64,000 bases of DNA from Streptomyces ossamyceticus (lineage in GTDB: Bacteria > Actinomycetota > Actinomycetes > Streptomycetales > Streptomycetaceae). This document shows, one piece after another, positions 32,512 to 41,487 of the stretch. Below the pieces are notes generated by a model. It saw only the letters and a list, made by a program, of their open reading frames with translations. It ran no database searches and had not been told where the DNA came from. The DNA is taken from the NCBI RefSeq assembly GCF_001418475.1, contig NZ_LIQX01000029.1, positions 1-64,000 of the forward strand, given 5' to 3'. Every line of letters starts with the position of its first letter. Within the stretch, counting starts at the first letter, position 1. A program made the position numbers and the translations under genes.

Positions 32512-33945
32512 TCAGGACCCGTCCACCTCCACCCTCGCCCCTCTCAGTTCGCCCTGGCCGAGCGTGCGGAGTGTCTCGATGACCTCCTCGGCGTCGGTGT
32601 CCGGGTTCACGAAGGCCAGGCGGAGGACGGTCGTGCCGTTCCACTGGGTCGGCACGCACAGCATGGCGCCCGATTCGGCGGTGCGGGCGGACCAGGTCGC
32701 GTAGTCCTGCGGGTCCCAGCCCGGACGGTCGAAGAGGAGCACGGACAGCTCGGGTTCGACCAGCAGACGGAGCCGGTCGTCGGCGCGGATGGCGTCGGCC
32801 ACCAGGCGGCTGGCGGTCAGGGTCTGCTCCACGGCGCGCACGTACCGCTCGGTCCCGTGGACGGCGAGGCTGAACCAGAACGGCAGTCCGCGGGCCCGGC
32901 GGCTGAGGTGGAGCGCCAGGTCCGTCGGGTTGTGGACCTCGCGGTCGATGGCGTCGAGATAGCTCGCCGTCTGGCTGTGCGCGGCGCGTGCCGGCGCGGG
33001 GTCCCGGTACAGCAGCGCGCAGCAGTCGTAGGGGGCGAACAGCCACTTGTGCGGATCGACGATGAAGCTGTCGGCACGTTCGATGCCCGCGTAGCGGTGC
33101 CGCACGCTGGGTGCCGCCAGGCCCGCCCCGCCATAGGCGCCGTCGATGTGCAGCCAGACCTGGTGGCGCTCGCAGGCGTCGGCGATGTCGTCGAGGTCGT
33201 CGATCAGACCGGCGTTGGTGGTACCGGCGGTCGCCACGACGGCGAACACCCCGGTCGTGGAGGTGAGCACCGCGTTCACGGCGTCTCCGGTGAGGTGCCC
33301 CCGCCGGTCCACGGGTGCGGTGACGACGGTGACGTCCATCGCCTGTGCCGCGGACCTGATCGAGGAGTGGGCGCTGTCGGCGCACACGATCTTCCAGCCG
33401 TCCGCGGGCCGCGGCCTCGACGCGGTCGCGGCGGCGCGGGCCGTGATGAGCGCGGAGAGGTTGCCCATGGTGCCGCCGCTGACGAAGCATCCCGCGGCGG
33501 TGCTCGGCCATCCGAGCAGTCCGGTGAGCCAGGCCAGCGCCTCGTTCTCGGCGTGGATGGCGCCGGCTCCCGACTCCCAGGTGCCCGCGAAGATGTTCGC
33601 CGCGCCGGTGACCGCGTCGAAGGCGAGCGCGGCACGGGTGGGGGCCGCGGGGATGTAGGCGAGGTTCGTCGGCGCGTTCTGGGAGCGGGTGGCGGGCAGC
33701 AGGACCTGGTCGAACAGTTTGATGGCTGCCGCGGTACCGATCCCCCACGGGGTGACGGCCGTACCGGCCGCGAGGGCGAGGTCGGCGGCGGGGCGGGCGC
33801 CCGAGACCGGGTCCGGGGCCTGCGTGATGCGCCGCCACGCGTAGTTGATGGCGGCGTCGACGATCTCGGCCTCGTCGCCCCACACGCCGTGGTCGGCACG
33901 GGGCCCCTTCTCCGCTGACATGCTGTCGCGTTGCGCTTTTTGCAT
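32512..33945 (-). CDS. PLP-dependent group II decarboxylase (aromatic/diaminobutyrate-type)
   Basis: The 477-residue protein has the group II decarboxylase signatures: SGGTMGNLSALITAR, TAGTTNAGLIDDLDDIAD, HIDGAYGGAG and VDPHKWLFAPYDC, with the PLP lysine at K300. It removes the carboxyl group from an amino acid; whether aromatic, glutamate or diaminobutyrate cannot be told. It is transcribed divergently from an Lrp-type regulator across a perfect 21-bp palindrome, suggesting induction by its amino-acid substrate. ATG 33945 or the internal ATG nine codons on are both possible starts. Confidence 0.88.
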   Translation of the reverse strand: MQKAQRDSMSAEKGPRADHGVWGDEAEIVDAAINYAWRRITQAPDPVSGARPAADLALAAGTAVTPWGIGTAAAIKLFDQVLLPATRSQNAPTNLAYIPAAPTRAALAFDAVTGAANIFAGTWESGAGAIHAENEALAWLTGLLGWPSTAAGCFVSGGTMGNLSALITARAAATASRPRPADGWKIVCADSAHSSIRSAAQAMDVTVVTAPVDRRGHLTGDAVNAVLTSTTGVFAVVATAGTTNAGLIDDLDDIADACERHQVWLHIDGAYGGAGLAAPSVRHRYAGIERADSFIVDPHKWLFAPYDCCALLYRDPAPARAAHSQTASYLDAIDREVHNPTDLALHLSRRARGLPFWFSLAVHGTERYVRAVEQTLTASRLVADAIRADDRLRLLVEPELSVLLFDRPGWDPQDYATWSARTAESGAMLCVPTQWNGTTVLRLAFVNPDTDAEEVIETLRTLGQGELRGARVEVDGS

Positions 33946-33993
33946 GGCGCGAACCTAGAAACGCCCATCGGAATGCGCAATATGCGTCGCGAA

Positions 33994-34014
33994 GATTGAG
34001 CAGACTGCTCAATC
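33994..34014. promoter_or_regulatory. Perfect 21-bp palindrome, probable Lrp operator
   Basis: GATTGAGCAG-A-CTGCTCAATC lies between the divergent decarboxylase and Lrp genes, 34 bases before the lrp-like ATG. TGAGCAG recurs at 34039-34045. Size and position fit an Lrp/AsnC dimer site. Confidence 0.7.
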
Positions 34015-34047
34015 TGGCCCGGTACGCGCCCTGTCATACTGAGCAGC

Positions 34048-34518
34048 ATGCGACATGTCGACGACCTCGACGCCCGGATCCTTCTGGCGCTCGACACGGA
34101 TCCCCGGGCCACGACGGTCGCCCTCGCGGACCGGCTGGGCCTCGCCCGCAACACCGTGCAGGCGCGCCTGAAGCGGCTGGAGGAGAGCGGGCTTCTCAGG
34201 GAGCACAGTCGGCGTGTGGCGCCGGCGGCCCTCGGGTATCCGCTGACGGCCCTCATCACGATGTCGATCAGCCAGCGCGTGGGGCAGCCGACGCAGGAGG
34301 CGATCCTGCGGATCCCCGAGGTGGTCGAACTGCTCGTCACCACCGGCGACGGCGATCTGCTCGCCCGCGTCGTCGCGCGGGACACCACGGACCTGCACCG
34401 GATCACGAACCTGCTGCTGGAAGCACCCGGCGTGGTCCGGTCGAACACCACGATCGTGCTCCAGGAGGTGCAGCCGTTCAGTGTCCGGTCGCTCCTGCGG
34501 CGGCACGCCGGGGACTGA
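34048..34518 (+). CDS. Lrp/AsnC-family regulator
   Basis: The 156-residue protein has an AsnC-type HTH at 5-55 (LDARILLALDTDPRATTVALADRLGLARNTVQARLKRLEESGLL) and an RAM ligand-binding domain (YPLTALITMSISQRVGQ... VVELLVTTGDGDLLARVVARDTTDL). It probably senses the amino acid handled by the divergent decarboxylase and controls both genes through the palindrome between them. Confidence 0.9.
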   Translation: MRHVDDLDARILLALDTDPRATTVALADRLGLARNTVQARLKRLEESGLLREHSRRVAPAALGYPLTALITMSISQRVGQPTQEAILRIPEVVELLVTTGDGDLLARVVARDTTDLHRITNLLLEAPGVVRSNTTIVLQEVQPFSVRSLLRRHAGD

Positions 34519-34661
34519 CGCGGCGCCGGTACGCGCGGCGCGGCGGACGCGCGGCGCGGCGGAGCCAGAGGACGTGACGGCGCAGGTGCGTGCGCCGGAG
34601 GGGTCCGTTCGCCGCCGTGGCGGTCAGGCGGAGTCCCGGACCTGCAACCGGAGCGGTTGGC

Positions 34662-34691
34662 GGGGGAAGCGGTCTCCTGACCGCTTCCCCC
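34662..34691. terminator. Perfect 13-bp bidirectional terminator
   Basis: GGGGGAAGCGGTC (34662-34674), loop TCCT, GACCGCTTCCCCC (34679-34691). It lies between the convergent lrp-like and GH43 genes and is the cleanest terminator in the window. Confidence 0.88.
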
Positions 34692-34723
34692 GGGGGCGCG
34701 CCGGTCCACCGGGGTGCGCGCCG

Positions 34724-36238
34724 TCAGTCGTCGAGCGGCTCGTAGTCGAACCAGTCGAAATGCGCGGAGTCCGCCGAGGCGTACATCCCGAGGACCCGGC
34801 CGGTGAAGCCGCCGGCCACCTCGGTGGAGAGGTAGCGGCCGTCCAGCGAGGCGAGTGCGGTGAAGGTGCCGTCGGGTTCCTCGAATCCGAGGGTGACGGT
34901 GTCGGGGCCGGCGAGCGGATCGTGCGAGGTCCGCACCTCCCTGGTCTCGGCGCGGAGGACCACGGGCCCCGCCGGTGCGGGACGGGAGGCCACGATGGTG
35001 CTCAACGGGCCGATGCGGGCCCGGACCCGCACCTGGCCGGAGGAGACCTCGACGCTGTAGTGGTGCTGCTCGTCGAGGCGTACGGCGAGGCCGCCGTGCC
35101 CGTCCGCGACGTCGATGCAGGTGCGCACCCGGCAGGCCACGTGCTGCTGCCGTCGTCCCACGAACGTCACGTCGGGCTCGTCGAGTGATCCGCCACGGGC
35201 ACGAAGGGTCAGCCATCCTGGCCGCTCCTTCGTGGTGCAGTCCTCCGCCGGGCGGTGCCGCAGGGAGACCCAGCGCGGGGCGAGTTCGCTCGTGTCGAAG
35301 TCGTCCCGGACCTCGGGCGCGGTGGCCGGGGCCAGGAGCGGCCAGGAGGGGGCGGGCATGGTGAGGGAGACCTCGCCGACGACGGGCCAGCCGTCCACCC
35401 ACTCGACGGGGGCGAGGCAGGTCTCGCGGCCGAGGACGTGCCAGCCGGGGGTGCCGCCGCCCGGGCGTACGCCGAGGAGGACCATCCACCAGGTGCCGTC
35501 GGGGCCTTGGACGAGGTCGGCGTGGCCGGTGTTCTGGATGGGGTGGTCGGTGCCGCGGTGGGTGAGGATCGGGTTGGCCGGGCAGGGCTCGAACGGGCCG
35601 GTGGGGGACGGTCCACGGGCGATGGAGACACCGTGGCAGCGTTCGGTGCCGCCCTCGGCGATGAGCAGGTACCAGTGGTCGCCGACGTGGTAGAGGTGCG
35701 GTGCTTCGGGGGCCTTGGCGCCGGGTGTGCCGGACCACAGACGGCGGGAGGGGCCGAGGGTCTCCCCGGTGTGGGGGTCGATGGGGATCTGTGCGACGCC
35801 CGCGGTGGTGCACCAGCAGGTGCCGTCGTCGTCCCAGGCGAGGTCGGGGTCGATGCCGTGGACGCCGGGCAGCCGTACGGGCTCGGACCAGGGGCCGGCC
35901 GGGTCGGTGGCCGTGAACAGCAGATTGCCGTCGCCGCTGACGTTCGTGACGATCAGCCAGAAGCGACCGTCGTGGTGGCGCAGGGTGGGGGCGTAGATCC
36001 CGCCCGAGGCGGGGGTCTCCTTGGGGAGACGCAACTGGCTCGGCCGGTCCAGGGCGTTGCCGATCTGGGTCCAGTGGACCAGGTCCCGGCTGTGGAAGAG
36101 AGGGACGCCGGGGAAGTACTCGAAGCTGGAGCAGGCGAGATAGTAGTCGTCGCCCACGCGGCAGACGGACGGGTCGGGGTGGAAGCCGGGGATCACCGGG
36201 TTGCTGAAGGTGTTGCCGGTATCGGGCAGGTTGGACAC
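34724..36238 (-). CDS. GH43 beta-xylosidase/arabinofuranosidase with GH43_C2 domain
   Basis: The 504-residue protein has no signal peptide, so it is probably cytoplasmic and acts on imported oligosaccharides. The GH43 catalytic residues are visible: base Asp in NPVIPGFHPDPSV, pKa Asp in GIDPDLAWDDDG, acid Glu in KAPEAPHLYHVGDHWYLLIAEGGT. The C-terminal concanavalin-like GH43_C2 domain occupies about 310-504. GTG 36238 follows GAAAGGA. CGAAAG-type palindromes upstream resemble xylan-gene operators of streptomycetes. Confidence 0.9.
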   Translation of the reverse strand: MSNLPDTGNTFSNPVIPGFHPDPSVCRVGDDYYLACSSFEYFPGVPLFHSRDLVHWTQIGNALDRPSQLRLPKETPASGGIYAPTLRHHDGRFWLIVTNVSGDGNLLFTATDPAGPWSEPVRLPGVHGIDPDLAWDDDGTCWCTTAGVAQIPIDPHTGETLGPSRRLWSGTPGAKAPEAPHLYHVGDHWYLLIAEGGTERCHGVSIARGPSPTGPFEPCPANPILTHRGTDHPIQNTGHADLVQGPDGTWWMVLLGVRPGGGTPGWHVLGRETCLAPVEWVDGWPVVGEVSLTMPAPSWPLLAPATAPEVRDDFDTSELAPRWVSLRHRPAEDCTTKERPGWLTLRARGGSLDEPDVTFVGRRQQHVACRVRTCIDVADGHGGLAVRLDEQHHYSVEVSSGQVRVRARIGPLSTIVASRPAPAGPVVLRAETREVRTSHDPLAGPDTVTLGFEEPDGTFTALASLDGRYLSTEVAGGFTGRVLGMYASADSAHFDWFDYEPLDD

Positions 36239-36672
36239 CCTGGTCGAGTCCTTTCGCCGACGGCCGGTGCCGCGCGGGGTGCCGTACCCGGCGGCGGCGT
36301 CGAAAGTTTTCGCTACTTCCTCTGGATACTTTCGGAACGAGGCTAGCCAGGGGTCGCCCATGGGGTCAATGGGCCCTCGCGTACCGCCGGGAGCGCAAGA
36401 ACCCGGCCGATCAGGCCAGTTGACATCCGCCGAGAACCAACTCTGCCCGCCACTCTCGCTCCCGGTCACCGCGCGTTGTCGCTTCGACGCTTCGACGCCT
36501 CGGGCGGAGTTGCGGCCGACGGCATCTCCTCCGTCACAGCTGTGGCCCCGACCACAGCCTCGTGTTAATTTCTCCGCCGCTCATCGCGAAAGTTGCTCTG
36601 TCGAATCCGTATCCGTGTCGGCCTCGGGCCGACTCCACGTGTCGCACACCCCCACAACAGAAGGTGCACGTG
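36239..36672. other. Divergent intergenic region between GH43 and GH5 genes
   Basis: No gene is supported in these 434 bases. Apart from the CGAAAG elements at 36301-36339, one more GCGAAAGTTGC occurs near 36586-36596 ahead of the GH5 gene, so both genes could share a regulator. Confidence 0.5.
36301..36339. promoter_or_regulatory. CGAAAG-type palindromes upstream of GH43
   Basis: CGAAAGTTTTCG (36301-36312) is a near palindrome, and ATACTTTCGG (reverse CCGAAAGTAT) follows at 36326-36335. Similar CGAAA/TTTCG dyads are known before streptomycete xylanase genes. Confidence 0.5.
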
Positions 36673-38469
36673 ATGACGAGGAGACTCGCACGACTTCTTC
36701 CGCGACGGCGCCGGTCGTCGCGGACCCCGCGGAGACTGACGGCTCTCGTCCTGGCGCTCGTCCTGCTTCCGCTGCTGCCCGCCACCGCGCTGGCCGCCGA
36801 TCCCCCTGTGCCGCCGCCCAGTTCCCCGGCCGCCCGGAGCGCGGTGGCGGCGATGCAGCCCGGCTGGAACCTGGGCAACACCTACGACGCCATCCCCGAC
36901 GAGACGTCCTGGGGCAATCCCCCGGTGACCAGGGCGCTCTTCCAGAAGGTCAAGTCACAGGGCTTCAAGAGCATCCGGCTGCCCGTCACCTGGGGCATCC
37001 ACCAGGGCTCGGCGCCCGACCACCGGATCGACGCGGCCTGGATGGCGAAGGTGCGCCAGGTCGTGGATCTGGCGCTGAGCGAGGACCTGTACGTCCTGCT
37101 CAACATGCACCACGACTCCTGGATGTGGGTGAACAACCTCTCCACGGACCACGACACCGTCCTCGCCCGCTACACCGCGACCTGGACCCAGATAGCGGCC
37201 GAGTTCCGAGACAGGTCGCCGAGGCTTGCGCTGGAGAGCATCAACGAGCCCACGTTCAGCGGCACGTCCGGGGACGATGAGAACTACCGGCGGCTGGCGG
37301 AACTGAACAGGGTGTTCCACTGGATCGTCCGCGGGTCCGGCGGCGGGAACGCGAACCGTCTGCTCGTGCTGCCGACGCTGTACACCAACGCCGACCAGGG
37401 CCGCCTCGACGCGCTGGCCACCGAACTGGCCGACCTGCGCGACCCCATGGTGGCCACGACCGTCCACTTCTACGGCTGGTGGCCGTTCAGTGTGAACATC
37501 GCCGGCTACACCCGGTTCGACGCCACCTCCGAGCAGGACCTCACCGGCACCTTCGACCGGGTGCACAACGCCTTCACCGCGCGCGGTATCCCCGTCGTCA
37601 TCGGCGAGTACGCGCTGCTGGCCTACGACCACAACCGGCCCGGCATCATCCAGCGGGGCGAACAGCGCAAGTACTTCGAGTACCTCGGCGACTACGCCCG
37701 CCGGCGGAACCTCACCACCATGCTGTGGGACGCCGGCCAGTTCCTGAACCGCACCACCCTGCAGTGGCGCGACGCGGAGCTGTTCGGACAGATCAGGGCG
37801 AGCTGGACCGCGCGGTCGGGCACCGCCTCCAGCGACATGGTGTTCGTACCGAAGTCCGGGGCCGTCACGAGCCAGGAGCTCACGCTCAACCTGAACGGCA
37901 CCGACTTCCAGGGCCTGCGGCACGGCTCCCACCCTCTCCTCAAGGGCAGGGACTACACCGTCTCCGGCAACCGGCTCACCCTGACGGCCGCCGCGCTCAC
38001 CGCGCTGGTCGGCGACCGGGCGCCCGGGGTCAACGCGACGCTGGAGGCCAGGTTCTCCCGTGGTGTCCCCTGGCGGATCGACGTGATCAGCCACGAGCGG
38101 CCGGTGCTGTCGAGCGCCTCGGGGAACACCGGTGGCTTGAGCGTTCCGACGCAGTTCCGGGGCGACATGCTCGCGACCATGGAGGCGAAGTACGACGACG
38201 GCGGCAACGCGGGGCCGGCCGACTGGACGTCGTACCAACAGTGGGACACGGCCTTCTCGGCGTACACCGGCGACGCCATCAAGCTGACCGCCGAGTTCTT
38301 CACCTCGCTGAGGGACAACTCGCGCGTGACACTCACGTTCCACTTCTGGAGCGGCGCGAAGGTCACGTACCACGTCACCAAGTCGGGCAACACGGTGACG
38401 GGTGCACCCGCCCGATCCCGCTCACCAGTGCCGACGCCGTCCGTGGGAACACCACCCCGCTCCGGCTGA
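36673..38469 (+). CDS. Secreted GH5 cellulase/endoglucanase with X2-type C-terminal modules
   Basis: The 598-residue product has a long Arg-rich signal peptide ending LPATALAAD (about residue 40). The GH5 domain (about 55-375) has MQPGWNLGNTYDA, LNMHHDSW, the acid/base Glu in LALESINEPTF and the nucleophile Glu in VVIGEYALLAY. A CBM_X2 Ig-like module (about 395-485) and a further beta domain follow. It likely hydrolyses beta-glucan. The ATG at 36673 has AAGG 8 bases upstream. The last ~25 residues are Ser/Pro-rich and may reflect a late frameshift. Confidence 0.88.
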   Translation: MTRRLARLLPRRRRSSRTPRRLTALVLALVLLPLLPATALAADPPVPPPSSPAARSAVAAMQPGWNLGNTYDAIPDETSWGNPPVTRALFQKVKSQGFKSIRLPVTWGIHQGSAPDHRIDAAWMAKVRQVVDLALSEDLYVLLNMHHDSWMWVNNLSTDHDTVLARYTATWTQIAAEFRDRSPRLALESINEPTFSGTSGDDENYRRLAELNRVFHWIVRGSGGGNANRLLVLPTLYTNADQGRLDALATELADLRDPMVATTVHFYGWWPFSVNIAGYTRFDATSEQDLTGTFDRVHNAFTARGIPVVIGEYALLAYDHNRPGIIQRGEQRKYFEYLGDYARRRNLTTMLWDAGQFLNRTTLQWRDAELFGQIRASWTARSGTASSDMVFVPKSGAVTSQELTLNLNGTDFQGLRHGSHPLLKGRDYTVSGNRLTLTAAALTALVGDRAPGVNATLEARFSRGVPWRIDVISHERPVLSSASGNTGGLSVPTQFRGDMLATMEAKYDDGGNAGPADWTSYQQWDTAFSAYTGDAIKLTAEFFTSLRDNSRVTLTFHFWSGAKVTYHVTKSGNTVTGAPARSRSPVPTPSVGTPPRSG

Positions 38470-38580
38470 GACCCTTCGTCGACGGCGGCGCCGGCACGGC
38501 TGGTGCGTTCCGGATGACGCCGGATGAACGAGGATGTTCCGCGCATACCCTCTGGTCGCCGGCCTCGGGCGGGCGTCAGT

Positions 38581-39768
38581 TCAGGGGGCCGGCCGGTCGT
38601 AGATGTTGTCAGGTGTGACGACCTCGGTGATCGCGCGGGCGACCAGGGAGGAGGGCTCCTGGCCCTCATGGGTGATGTCGGTGTTGAGCAGCAGCACCAA
38701 CGTCGCCTTCTTGGAGGGGAGATGGACGGTGACGCTCTCATAGCCCGGCAGGGAGCCGTTGTGGCCGATCCACCCGCCGGTCTCCAGGATGCCGAGGCCG
38801 TATCTGGTGCCGGGGAAGCCGGTCGGCAGCATCTTGAGCCGCTCCCGCTGGGTCTCCGCGCTGAGGAGCTTCCCGGTGGCGACGATCTCCGCCCAGCGGC
38901 GCAGGTCGTGCAGGTCCGAGATCATCGCTCCGGCGGCCCAGGCCCAACTGGGGTTCCAGTCGGTGGCGTCCACGACCTCACCGGTGAGGATGTCGTCCGT
39001 GTAGCCGTGCGGGTGCGGCTCGGGGAACTCGGCGCCCCCCGGGAAGAAGGTGCGGTGCAGCCGGGCGGGGCGGAGCACCCGCTCGCGGAGGAAGTCGGCG
39101 AAGGGGCGTCCGCCGACCCTCTCGACCACGAGCCCCAGCAGGACCAGGTTGGTGTTGCAGTACTGGAAGGTCGTGCCCGGCGCGGCGGTGTTCGGGTGCC
39201 TGAAGCCGTGGCGGAGGAGCTCCGCCGGGGTGAACGAGCGGCTCGGATCGCTGAACAGCGCCTCGATGAAGTCCTGGTCAGCGGTGTAGGGGAACAGGCC
39301 GCTGCGCATCTCGGCGAGGTGGCGCAGAGTGATCCGGCGGCCGTTCGGTACTCCCGCGACGTACTTCGAGATCGGGTCGTCCAGGCGGATCTTGCGGTCG
39401 TCGACGAGTTTGAGCAGTGCGGTGACCGTGAACGTCTTGGTCTCGCTGCCGATCCGTACGAAGACGTCGGTGGTCATCGGCGTGCCGGAGGCGGTGTCGG
39501 CCACGCCGGTCGCCCGGACGTAGTTCCCCCTGCCCGGCATCCACAGTCCGGTGACGATCCCGGGGATGCCCGCCTCCCGGCGGGCCTCCTCGATGGTCCG
39601 GTCGAGCCGCGCGGTCAGTTCCGGTCCGAGGCCGTCCGGCGGGCACGCCCGCCGGCCGGGACGACCGGAGGACCGGAGGGCCGCGGCCGGGGCCGCCGTC
39701 AGCGGGGCGAGTACGGAGGCCGCGAGCAGCGCCGCCGAGAACTGTCTGCGGGAGGGGGTGGGTCGCAT
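38581..39768 (-). CDS. Secreted serine hydrolase (beta-lactamase class C/DD-peptidase family)
   Basis: The 395-residue protein has a Tat-like signal (SRRQFSAALLAASVLAPLTAAPAAA). The penicilloyl-serine-transferase motifs are SETK (nucleophile Ser, IGSETKTFTVTALLKL), YCN (FQYCNTNLVLLG) and HNG (WIGHNGSLPGY). It resembles streptomycete D-alanyl-D-alanine carboxypeptidases and esterases rather than true beta-lactamases. It stands alone, with no operon partner. Confidence 0.87.
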   Translation of the reverse strand: MRPTPSRRQFSAALLAASVLAPLTAAPAAALRSSGRPGRRACPPDGLGPELTARLDRTIEEARREAGIPGIVTGLWMPGRGNYVRATGVADTASGTPMTTDVFVRIGSETKTFTVTALLKLVDDRKIRLDDPISKYVAGVPNGRRITLRHLAEMRSGLFPYTADQDFIEALFSDPSRSFTPAELLRHGFRHPNTAAPGTTFQYCNTNLVLLGLVVERVGGRPFADFLRERVLRPARLHRTFFPGGAEFPEPHPHGYTDDILTGEVVDATDWNPSWAWAAGAMISDLHDLRRWAEIVATGKLLSAETQRERLKMLPTGFPGTRYGLGILETGGWIGHNGSLPGYESVTVHLPSKKATLVLLLNTDITHEGQEPSSLVARAITEVVTPDNIYDRPAP

Positions 39769-39929
39769 GCGGTGCCTCTTCCGGGAAGGTCATCGGGTCA
39801 GTACTCGAAAGATCACCGTCCCGGCCCAGGCCGGGGACCACCGTCCGGGGCGCGCTCCGGTGAGTCCACTCGTTCGGCGCCCTAGGGGCGCCGAAGGGCT
39901 CTCCCGGGGTGCCCGGTGGTCCCGACCAT

Positions 39930-39944
39930 GGGGCCGGGTGACCC
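39930..39944. promoter_or_regulatory. DevR/OsdR-like box upstream of the cNMP-binding gene
   Basis: GGGGCCGGGTGACCC fits the GGGxC-N5-GxCCC pattern of dormancy regulators and lies inside a larger dyad CCATGGG...CCCATGG, 70 bases before the ATG. Confidence 0.4.
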
Positions 39945-40013
39945 ATGGCCGGGAGCGGGGCGCGGGACGACGCTGGAGGTGACAGGGTCCGTACGCCCGT
40001 TCCGGAGGTCGTC

Positions 40014-40478
40014 ATGAACGCTCCCCCCACACCCGGCATGCTGCGGGCGTTGCCCGCCGAGCACCGGCAGCGGCTGATGCGGTTCGCCCGCGAGGTGTCC
40101 TTCCCGCAGGGCGCCCGGATCTTCGAGGAGGGGGGCACCGCCGACCGGTTCTGGATCATCCGGACCGGTACGGTCGCCCTCGACATGCGGGTGCCCGGCC
40201 GCCGCCCGGCCGTCATCGAAACCCTGGGACACCATGAACTCATCGGCTGGTCCTGGCTGTTCAGCCCGCATGTCTGGCACCTGGGGGCCGAGGCCACCAG
40301 CCCGGTGCGCGCCCACGAGTTCGACGCCGGCGCGATCCGTCTGATGTGCCAGGAGGACCCCGCGCTCGGCTTCGCCGTCGCCCAGTGGGTCGGCGGCATC
40401 CTCGCCCACCGCCTGCACTCGGCCCGCACCCGACTGCTGGACCTGTACGCGCCCTACGGCAGCGGCAGCCTCCTGTGA
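40014..40478 (+). CDS. Cyclic-nucleotide-binding domain protein (Crp-like, no HTH)
   Basis: The 154-residue protein is a single cNMP-binding beta-barrel: LMRFAREVSFPQGARIFEEGGTADRFWIIRTGTVALDM and ETLGHHELIGWSWLF. It has a helical tail but no DNA-binding domain. Such stand-alone proteins occur in streptomycete stress islands with universal stress proteins. The ATG at 40014 follows GGAGG. It is the first gene of the 40-50 kb stress-type region and has a dormancy-type box upstream. Confidence 0.85.
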   Translation: MNAPPTPGMLRALPAEHRQRLMRFAREVSFPQGARIFEEGGTADRFWIIRTGTVALDMRVPGRRPAVIETLGHHELIGWSWLFSPHVWHLGAEATSPVRAHEFDAGAIRLMCQEDPALGFAVAQWVGGILAHRLHSARTRLLDLYAPYGSGSLL

Positions 40479-40513
40479 CGGCCGACAGCCGACACCTCAC
40501 CGACGGCATCCGA

Positions 40514-40597
40514 CCACCGGCAACGGACGGCCGGCGCCTGGCCACCGGCAACGGACGGCCGGCGCCTGGCCACCGGCAACGGACGACCGGCACCTGC
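40514..40597. repeat. Three tandem 28-bp repeats
   Basis: Units beginning CCACCGGCAACGGACGGCCG occur at 40514, 40542 and 40570. The first two are identical and the third differs at three bases. They fill the gap between the cNMP gene and the CBS-BON gene. Confidence 0.85.
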
Positions 40598-40662
40598 CCA
40601 CCGACAGCTGACGGCGGTCGTCCGGCGTTCGACGGCCCCCGTGACATGACGACCGAGGAGAC

Positions 40663-41367
40663 ATGATGCACGGCAGCCCGCACATCGTGAGCGACGTGAT
40701 GACCCACACCGTCGCCGCCATAGGCAGCGGCGCCGCCTTCAAGGAGATCGTGCGGATGATGCACGACTGGAAGGTCAGCGCCCTGCCCGTCCTGGAGGGC
40801 GAGGGGCGCGTCGTCGGTGTGGTGTCCGAGGCCGATCTGCTGGCCAAGGAGGAGTTCCGCGACAGCGACCCCGACCGGTACACCCAGCTCGCCCGCCTCG
40901 CCGACCTCGCCAAGGCCGGTGCCGTGACGGCCGGAGAGCTGATGACCTCCCCGGCCGTCACCGTCCGCGCCGACGCGACCCTCGCCGAGGCCGCGCGGAC
41001 CATGGCGCACGCCCGGGTCAAGCGGCTTCCCGTGGTCGACGAGCTGGGCATGCTGGAGGGAGTCGTGAGCCGGGGCGACCTGCTGAAGGTGTTCCTGCGC
41101 GGCGACGACGAGATCGCCGAGGAGGTACGCCGGGAGGTGGTGTCGTACCTCTTCCCCGCGCCGGCCTCCGCCGTGCGCCTCACCGTCCGGGAGGGGGTCG
41201 TGCGGCTCGGCGGGCACGTCCGGGACACCTCCCTCGTGCCCGTGGCCGCCCGGCTGATCCGGGCCGTCGAGGGCGTCGTCGACGTCGAGTTCGACCTCAC
41301 GGGGCACTCCGGCGGCTCGGTCGGCACCCCGTCGGGACACGAGGAGAGCGTCGTCCCGTCGTCGTGA
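40663..41367 (+). CDS. CBS-pair protein with BON domain
   Basis: The 234-residue soluble protein has two CBS motifs (IVSDVMTHTVAAIGSGAAFKEIVRMMHDWKVSALPVL... and AGELMTSPAVTVRADATLAEAARTMAHARVKRLPVVDELGMLEGVVSRGDLLKVF). A BON-like domain follows (VRLTVREGVVRLGGHVRDTSLVPVAARLIRAVEGVVDVEFDL). CBS pairs bind adenine nucleotides. The type is typical of dormancy/stress islands. Start ATG 40663, with a second ATG immediately after. Confidence 0.87.
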   Translation: MMHGSPHIVSDVMTHTVAAIGSGAAFKEIVRMMHDWKVSALPVLEGEGRVVGVVSEADLLAKEEFRDSDPDRYTQLARLADLAKAGAVTAGELMTSPAVTVRADATLAEAARTMAHARVKRLPVVDELGMLEGVVSRGDLLKVFLRGDDEIAEEVRREVVSYLFPAPASAVRLTVREGVVRLGGHVRDTSLVPVAARLIRAVEGVVDVEFDLTGHSGGSVGTPSGHEESVVPSS

Positions 41368-41422
41368 CCCTCGACGGCGACGAGCGCAGAGAACAAGCCG
41401 GCCCCGCCTGCTGACGCCGGCT

Positions 41423-41461
41423 GGGCACCGGCCGGGGGCTTCGCGCCTCCGGCCGGTGCCC
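41423..41461. terminator. Bidirectional hairpin terminator
   Basis: GGGCACCGGCCGG (41423-41435) pairs with CCGGCCGGTGCCC (41449-41461), with further GGC/GCC pairing toward the loop. It lies between the convergent CBS and D-lactate dehydrogenase-like genes. A three-fold 11-bp repeat, TGTCGTCGTCA-like, follows at about 41466-41494. Confidence 0.8.
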
Positions 41462-41487
41462 GCTGTCATGTCGTCGTCATGTCGTCG

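Noticed and set aside
31580-34012. 810-codon leftward frame covering the decarboxylase region
   Set aside because: Only its last part (the YwqG-like C-terminus) is genuine; the rest is antisense or out-of-frame reading of the decarboxylase.
40514-40597. 28-bp repeats as a CRISPR array
   Set aside because: The units are directly adjacent with no spacers and no cas genes; it is a simple tandem repeat.
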